Assembly: GCA_036852015.1 (NCBI GenBank)
Contig: JAANDG010000035.1
Location: forward strand, 1 to 64,000
From: Pelodera strongyloides
Taxonomy: Eukaryota > Nematoda > Chromadorea > Rhabditida > Rhabditidae
Direction of reading: 5' to 3'
DNA length: 64,000 nt
Each line of letters opens with the position of its first letter. Position 1 is the stretch's first letter. Below are positions 57,431 through 64,000 of this stretch, in pieces. Position numbers and translations under genes: made by a program. Below the pieces are notes generated by a model. It did not search any database, was not told where the DNA came from, and saw nothing but the letters and a program-made list of their open reading frames with translations.

Positions 57431-59402
57431 AGATAAAAGACCATAATTACACTTGTATTAGTGGAAGTCAAAATCCCTTAAATTAACAGTTAAATAGTTG
57501 GGACAATCTTACAATGGGCACCATAGTAAAAGTCATGAAAAACTCCCTTAGTTTCATGCATAATGATAGAAACTTTCGACACTCGTAAGGACAATACTCT
57601 ATATACACACGATTGGTTGATTAGTCTTAAGGGCGAGGGATGGGTCTTTGTGGAATTAAAAAGTCATAAAAAGTTTAAAACATTGCAAATTAATCTAATG
57701 CGGGAACACGTTCACAGCTCTACGCGTGTTTGGTATGGAGTGGTGTGGGTTGTTCAATATAAATTAGGAATATTCAGGACCTGTCCTGTATATCTTCATA
57801 TAAACTACAAAACTGGGCCAATTCACAGAATAAAAAAAAACTACGAGGGAGTATGGGTATGTATGGGGTTGGGTGCTATATGCGTTCGCAATATAAATTT
57901 TCAAGCAATCCTATATCATAGTTCAATCAGTGGGACTGAATGTAATGACCTCGCTAACTCTAGAAAATCACTGTATTTCTCTTGCAAAAAAAACAGTCCC
58001 TAAACATTCGCAAAAACACGGAACAATCATAAGTCGCGAAGATTTCACAAGTAATGAAGAAAATAAAACTGGTGGAATATCGTAGAAAACAATGTGGCGG
58101 CAGTGGACTCGACAGCATAACAAAATGAATTCAATCATTATAGAGACCAGCACCAGACAGGGCAAGTTTGGCTTGGTTCAAGCATAGTCCAGCCAAAACG
58201 AGCCCAAATTAACATAAGTGAAAAAAATTGCATACCTACGGGTCATTTTCTGTAGATCGATATTTGGGTGTTAATGGTGATGTGCCAGGCCAGGCCAAGT
58301 CACAAAAACGTAAAACGTATAACGGCTTGGACCACTAATGCACTAAGACCGGGACAATGTTTGTGAAGTGCACAATATGGGCAAACTACAGGGCACTGCG
58401 TAAGTATATACATTAGGGCAAACTACAGGCAGTCAGTATGTAAATATATACATTATGTATAATTGTATAACAAGGATGCAAACTGAAATAAATCCGACAA
58501 GACGCAAGAAAGTGGAATGAAAAATGAATGAATATATACAAAGAGGTCAGGAAGTAAGATAACCGTTCAATACCCGTACGCGTACCTAAATCAATATACC
58601 TGTTAAGTTGCTTAAGTGAGCTAATCTGAATGTGATAAAGTGTACATTACATGCAAATGCTCCGTAATCTCACGTAGGGACTTATACTTAATGCTATAAT
58701 TTATTCTTTCTTAAATCATGAAAAAGCATTATTAAACGCAAAGGTCAAAACACAATAATAAAACAAATGAGACAAACTACAAATTGCCTTAAAAATACAA
58801 CTTTTTCACTAACCATAATAAACTCATTGGAAAAAAGCCGCACATACCTTTCTCCCTAATTATATATCAAGGAATAGTTTACACACTCCGAATCTGAGAT
58901 TCTTTTGCTAATTAAACGAGACAATTTCATTTCTGGACATTTCACTTACCCCCCACACACGTAAATGGGTAAAATATTTACAACAAAGAACAAACAGTGG
59001 AAAAGTAAAAGTAAAAACAACAATAAATATATAAACGCATTATCAAAGTAAACCTTGTTTAACTTCTTTTTCTTTTGCTTATGGTTCAAAAGTATAAAAC
59101 GTTTGCGAATGGAAGGAGTGTCGGTATATATTCTCATAAATCACAAAACTACTAAAAAGGGGTACTATTGTTTGTAGTTCAATCAATCCAACCACAATCA
59201 CAAACTACAGACTCCAAAAATAAATCAGATGATTTGATTGTAGGTAAATTCTCGGGGGCTCACCGTACCAGTCGTCTCTCAACGAGAGAGTAGAGACAGC
59301 GAGAGACCAATCCTTGTAGAAGTACGGTAGCTGGAGTGGTTTACAAACCAATGCTCCCCAATGGTGAGAACGAAGTAATTGAGAAAGGAGCATGGAGCCG
59401 AG

Positions 59403-62400
59403 TTAATGGATTTCCGCCAGGTTCAGGAAAACCTTTTCGAGGTTGACGCCGATGCGCACGCCACTCCACACTTTTCTAAAATACATAGGAGATAAAATAA
59501 ATAAAGCGTGACCGATAAATAATAGTATTGGACGAGGACGAGCGGGAATAAAACCCTTTTTTCTCGGATTACCAACAAACCACCCACGTAGTTAAATATA
59601 ATAAGTAATCAATTCCACCTACGTAGTTAAATACAATAAGTAATCAATACTACCCACGTAGTTAAATACAACAAAATGGGGATGGGGAACAAGCTACATC
59701 TACGAACTCGGGTATAAATCGGTGTACACATGAGTCACTTTCATTTGACTTACATAGGAATCCCGCTCCAATGTTTCACTCAAAGCATAAGATTGTAATT
59801 AACTCTGCTCAATGTTGTAGTTACCAATGCATCATTCGGGAAGATAGTGATTTAACCCCCACAGATTTACGCCCAGAAACAAGTAAAACAAACAAAATGC
59901 ATAAAATACTCACCCATTATATTTTATCATAAAATTCTTGGCTTTGTCGTGTTCGACGAAAATCACCGACACAACGCCCGGATCATGTTGCCAACATTTC
60001 TAAAATAAATTATTCAAACGGCTGTCTTCTACATTGGGGACAACAACTGATAGATATAAAAATAAAAACTCCTCAAAACGTCACTTAGTTAGCAAAACGA
60101 TGCAAAAATAATTTAGTTAGTGCGTAAAGTGAATGCCAGGTACACCAAGTTTAAAAAAATGAATTATGAACTATGACAACACCCCTGTTTGATGCATACC
60201 ATAAACCCACAGAACAATAGAAAACAAGAAACGTACCCGAATTTCGCCAAGCTCCGTGCTACATTGTTTCACTTTTTCCAAAGCGGCGGGCAGGTGCTGC
60301 ACGTTGGTAACGCGGACGGCCAAATACGCCTAAAATGGAATGAACATACAGAAACAAGAAGGAAAGCTTACTTTTCGTAGGATCAGCTTTCGTCAGTGTG
60401 ACCAAATGACCGTCGGTAACCGGTCGCCAAATGGTCTCCATTTCCATTACCCCACTACCCAAAGAACTACTACTTCCTACAAAGCATTTACGCCAAAAGC
60501 GGACATTCGAGTTTCATATTCATGAATTCCGAGCTTATTTTTTCTCGGAATGAAATCACAATGTGCACAAATATTCGCTTTCAACAAGTGACCTTAGCTT
60601 TGCTTGATGTGGAGCTGGATGAAGTGTGCTTCACATTTGAATACTGATCATCGTCATTATATCGTCTCTGTTGTTGGTGGCTTGATCTCTCCTAATAACA
60701 AGTATTATACTCGGTGATCAAAAAAATGTGTGATGATGCATTGTGAATGAGGCGAGCACAGACCAACAGTACAGTTCTATCGGAGAGTTCCCTGTTTCCC
60801 ACTTAACCGATTTTGCACTCAAAAAACACGCTCTTGAAGAAAACTGAACCAAGTGCTACTTCGCAACGCAAAACGGAAAGCGTAGTGTAGGCTAGAGTCA
60901 TTAGTGCACCGAGGCAGTCCGGCTGACTACCCAAGCGAAAAAAAATCAAACCTCGAAAAGGAAACAGATGCTCATTTTCAAAATTATTTCAATCCTCACC
61001 CTGGTCTTGGTCGACCGTCCCGATCCAGTATCTCCTCTACTTCCGTCGTCACGACTTCTTTCCGAACGACTTTGGTCAGACCTTCGAGATGATTCATCAC
61101 TAAAATTAAAATACTACATTGTCCTATTTCTGATATCTTAAACCGTCGTAAGGAAATCACACCTATCGGATACTACCTCATCTTACCGTACCTAAGGACA
61201 CGGTAAGTGTTTAAAAACTCTATTTTGTGAAATTGATGAATTGATCTGTTTTGCTTACCAGGCGTTCATAGTATTGCACCCCCCCCCCCTCTTACAGTAC
61301 CCATCGGGGCTTCCCGCAAATTAAAATCACAATCGAAATTTCACATATTCCACATTTCACAACCAACAACTAACCGTCTGGAAGTGGAACTGCCGCCCGT
61401 TCGGCTGCTGTGCTTCTTCTTCAGCACCTCTTCCCGTTGTCTCTTTTGTTCTTCAACTTTCTTCATGTAGTCTTGATCGAGTCCCAGAGCCTTAGCGCTC
61501 TCGATGGTGTCCTGAAAAAGAAGTATGTAAAACTGATCAAAGAAAAACCACATTGCGGCAAAGCGATACAAATCTTTCCTATACAACATTGAAAAAAAAA
61601 CGCGTTCACCCATCGCTGTTAAGCCAAATAAATTAGATGCGTGCATGCGAGAAAGGCGTGCTTGAATAAAATGCCCTTTATTTTAACAGCAAGACAAGAA
61701 TCACGAGTGCAGTCATCTGGCTCGAGCCTACAAACTACAAGCCAACCACAAAGCTCTATGGTAGTTTAGAACAAGATACACAAACAAGGCGAAGAATTAA
61801 TACAAACCTCCTTCGGGTCACGCCTCCTTTCTCTTGATCGGTCTCTGTAGCTTTCTCGGGGAGCCCCACGGTCACCACCTCTGGAAAGCACATACGTTTG
61901 TTTTAACCAGCATTTGGCTAGGATTTAACCATGTTGATAAACAATAAATTGAAAATAGACTAACACAGCCTCAGAAAAAAACTACTTAAAATGCTAAACA
62001 AACTAGTCTAGTGCAGACCGCAGAGTCAACCACTATAACAACATGGTATACCCACTTGATAATAATTAATAGTAAGCACGCCTGCACGTCGATAAAAGTC
62101 ATGAGCTCAAAAGAGCACAATCCAAATCTACAAACTCCAACCTGTACACTCCTCCTCGTCCCCTCTGTCCTCGACCTCTTCCGCGTGAGCCATCACCGCG
62201 TCCGCGTTTCCGTCCGCGGCCGCCGTTATCGCGGTTGCGTCGTCGCGGTGATCGCGATCTGCTTCTTGAACGGGATCGTGAGCGGGAACTGTAATAAAAT
62301 AAATTACAAAGTCATACAGCATACAAAACAACATAAATCCAACAAACAGAAATTGCACCACCCATCACGATCGCCAAAACTCGAATTGCGATTATTTTCT

Positions 62401-64000
62401 TGATTTCTTGCTCATTTAAGACCAGTTTGAGGGCAGGGATATCGGGCATACCACAATTACCAAGCAAAAAATTTTTTTCAGCTCCTTAGCGTTTAGCAAG
62501 CAAATCGCGGAATTGCTTGCCGACTGGCTTAGGCCGTTCTTCAACAAGAAATGGATTGTGAGAATGAAATCAAACCGCAAAGGAATGTGGCTTACCTATA
62601 CGATGACCGTGAACCCGTTGTATAACTCGAGTACGAACTGTAAGAGCTGCTCCTGTGACGGCTCCTGCTCCTCTTCCTCGAAGTGGTCGAAACAGTGCCA
62701 AGAAACTGGGCGACAGCTTGGTCCCAGTGAGCACCGGCTAAAAGTGAAACATGGATAATTGAACGTTTCAACAAATCACAAAGGACTCCCCGAATTCGAA
62801 TAAAAGTAGTACTCAATATTTCCGCTTTAGGAGCATAGGCGCTTCACGTTGGTGGTTGGCGCTGGGTGCTACAGACAGTTATAACAAATAATATGCTACA
62901 CTTAAGGCAATTGGGATCACAAAAAAAACTATTACACGATTACGCAGTTATAAAAATCATATACTCTCAAGAAAAAATAGGCACACTAAAGCAAAAAGGA
63001 GCGAAAATAATTGAATGATAACCTACACTCCTTCATACAGACACTGAGTTTTATTTTTGATTAAAAAGATGGACCGCAGAATTCAAAAACGTACGTGCCC
63101 CCGCTCCTGGCGGCATCATTCCCATTCCTCCGGGCATTCCCATACCAGGGGGTGCTCCTCCGGGAGGTGGCATACCACGTCCGCCGGGAGGCATTCCCAT
63201 CGCCATCGACATTCCTAAATTGGACTACAGTTAATTATTATTACTATTCGACTCTGCTCTTCAAACATAATAGACTAACTACAAACTACAACTAAACTAA
63301 GTGACAATATCACAAATCACAGTCATGTCATCTTGTTGAACAGTTGAACCAACATTCACATCCAACCTGGTCTAAAGTCTAGACCAATCTGGTGGTTGTT
63401 GTTCTTTACATTTTTATTATTACTTACAGTAATCTCTAATTTCTAGTGGAAGGAAAAGTTGCGCAATTTCATTTACGCTCAGGTTTACGTCTGAAACAGA
63501 CCTCCCAAATTTTCAACAAAGACTAATTAGCCTATTAGCCCACCTCCAATTGGTGGTTGTCCTCCTAGTGTAGGCGGTGGTCCGCTCATCGGAGGCATCA
63601 TTCCAAGAGGTGCTAAATTAAATACGTTTCAACTCGAATTTCGAATTCAGAAAAATCCCAAAACTTCGGCAACGGAACCATTTCCAAAGTGATGGCACTC
63701 AGCCACTTTTCATTTTTGCATAATTTTCCATAAAGTCGAGTTACAACCCCTTGTTAACTTGCTACGTGTTGTGTGAAACATTCAGCGATTCAGCCGTGAT
63801 ATTAATGTTAGCCCAAGGACTGCCGGGCTACCGGCAAACCAGGACAAAAACACACAAAGAAAAACATAATTACTTGATCAATCAAGTAAATTAAGAGTAC
63901 GTAGGAAAAAGTATTTTTTACTGAACCAACCATTTGGAGGAGGCATTCCCGGGGCTCCCAATGGGGCATTGGATCCAGGTCCCGCGGGTTTGAAATTCGG
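59403..64000 (-). CDS. RS/RGG-rich protein with C-terminal RRM-like domain, N-terminus beyond window (partial)
   Basis: Exons in coding order: 64000(edge)-63931, 63612-63544, 63214-63095, 62737-62596, 62288-62142, 61880-61808, 61511-61375, 61099-61000, 60691-60593, an open segment at about 60472-60372, then 60329-60237, 59999-59914 and 59475-59403. The N-terminal part is Gly/Met/Pro-rich (MPPGGRGMPPPGG). Then come an Arg/Ser block (RSRSRSRSPRRRNRD), an RG-rich block (GRGRKRGRGDGSRGRGRG), a predicted coiled helix (YMKKVEEQKRQREEVLKKK), further Ser/Arg sequence, and a C-terminal RRM-like fold (AYLAVRVTNVQHLP, GVVSVIFVEHDKAKNF, GKVWSGVRIGVNLEKVF). It lacks aromatic RNP residues, so a U2AF-homology-type domain is possible. 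This suggests a nuclear pre-mRNA processing factor; the orthologue is not clear. The junctions on both sides of 60472-60372 do not agree in phase with canonical sites, so one exon boundary there is wrong or non-canonical. Confidence 0.7.
59581..59670. repeat. Tandem repeat, three copies of about 33-36 bp
   Basis: Unit CCACGTAGTTAAATAYAAT with AAGTAATCAA, repeated three times with small changes, in the last intron of the RS/RGG gene. Confidence 0.8.

Larger units (their letters stand above)
54154..59402. other. Repeat-rich interval without a supported gene
   Basis: Contains B-family element 54784-54901, repeat M, a tRNA-like sequence, microsatellites, the GC-rich G element and the poly-G tract. 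Two exon-like segments: 54473-54556 (VVERLSTKTRRKIVKKSKR then stop) and 56160-56249 (YNNALDLDPKSALQMFT then stop), each after an AG acceptor, but neither joins a gene I can defend. A 146-aa frame at 57563-58003 is AT-rich and unlike any known family. Confidence 0.5.

Noticed and set aside
57211..57486. Poly-Pro and poly-Gly open frames
   Set aside because: Created by the G tract at 57310-57429.
57563..58003. 146-aa open frame, plus strand
   Set aside because: AT-rich, with no motif, splice context or homologue I recognise; chance frame in AT-rich DNA is likelier, though a lineage-specific gene cannot be excluded.
1..64000. CRISPR arrays, operons, ribosome binding sites, rRNA
   Set aside because: None seen. 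The region is spliced eukaryotic DNA; regularly spaced repeats of CRISPR type and rRNA-like segments are absent.

Overview
The window is eukaryotic nuclear DNA. Almost every protein is split into short exons by GT-AG introns (with some GC-AG), and the reconstructed exons keep reading phase across junctions. I could assemble nine protein-coding genes and one broken at the right edge. Several are recognisable housekeeping families: VPS16, two ECHDC3-like crotonase paralogues, Hsp70-interacting protein (Hip/ST13), RFC2, a FUN14-domain protein and peptidyl-tRNA hydrolase 2. The species cannot be fixed from the sequence. Seven recognised housekeeping starts have a pyrimidine-AG acceptor 2-25 bases upstream, which is what spliced-leader trans-splicing (or very short 5'UTR introns) would look like. 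Introns are packed with short terminal-inverted-repeat (TIR) elements. Both traits are known from some protists (for example the parasitic dinoflagellate Amoebophrya), but also from some animals, so the assignment is only a suggestion.

Layout. 1541-11434 (+): VPS16, 25 exons, 835 aa. 12753-16583 (+) and 17844-21115 (+): tandem ECHDC3-like paralogues with the same eight-exon structure. 22392-38833 (+): Hip/ST13, 11 exons. Its intron 7 is 10 kb long and holds a complete 21-exon gene on the opposite strand (34346-27679, -). That gene encodes a 1108-aa predicted secretory-pathway protein with ten copies of a C-K-Y-R-[KR]-S-C-Y motif plus a divergent eleventh; I do not recognise the family. On the minus strand then follow a Thr-rich, Cys-rich surface protein with a GPI-type tail (about 42915-39599), RFC2 (49411-44901) and a FUN14-domain protein (51889-50208). 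PTH2 lies on the plus strand (52535-54153), divergent from the FUN14 gene. 54154-59402 is repeat-rich with no convincing gene. A minus-strand RS/RGG protein with a C-terminal RRM-like domain runs from beyond 64000 down to 59403.

Repeats. At least ten families of short inverted-repeat elements (about 120-450 bp) are visible, mostly in introns. Several are flanked by TTAA, TTA or CWG, which look like target-site duplications, and one is inserted inside another. tRNA-like (box A/box B) sequences, small tandem repeats and a 120-bp poly-G tract complete the picture.

The recognised genes share no pathway: endolysosomal tethering, a mitochondrial-type crotonase, an Hsp70 co-chaperone, replication clamp loading, mitochondrial outer membrane, translation quality control and splicing. 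The two most unusual items are the nested Cys-motif gene and the intron-resident mobile elements.
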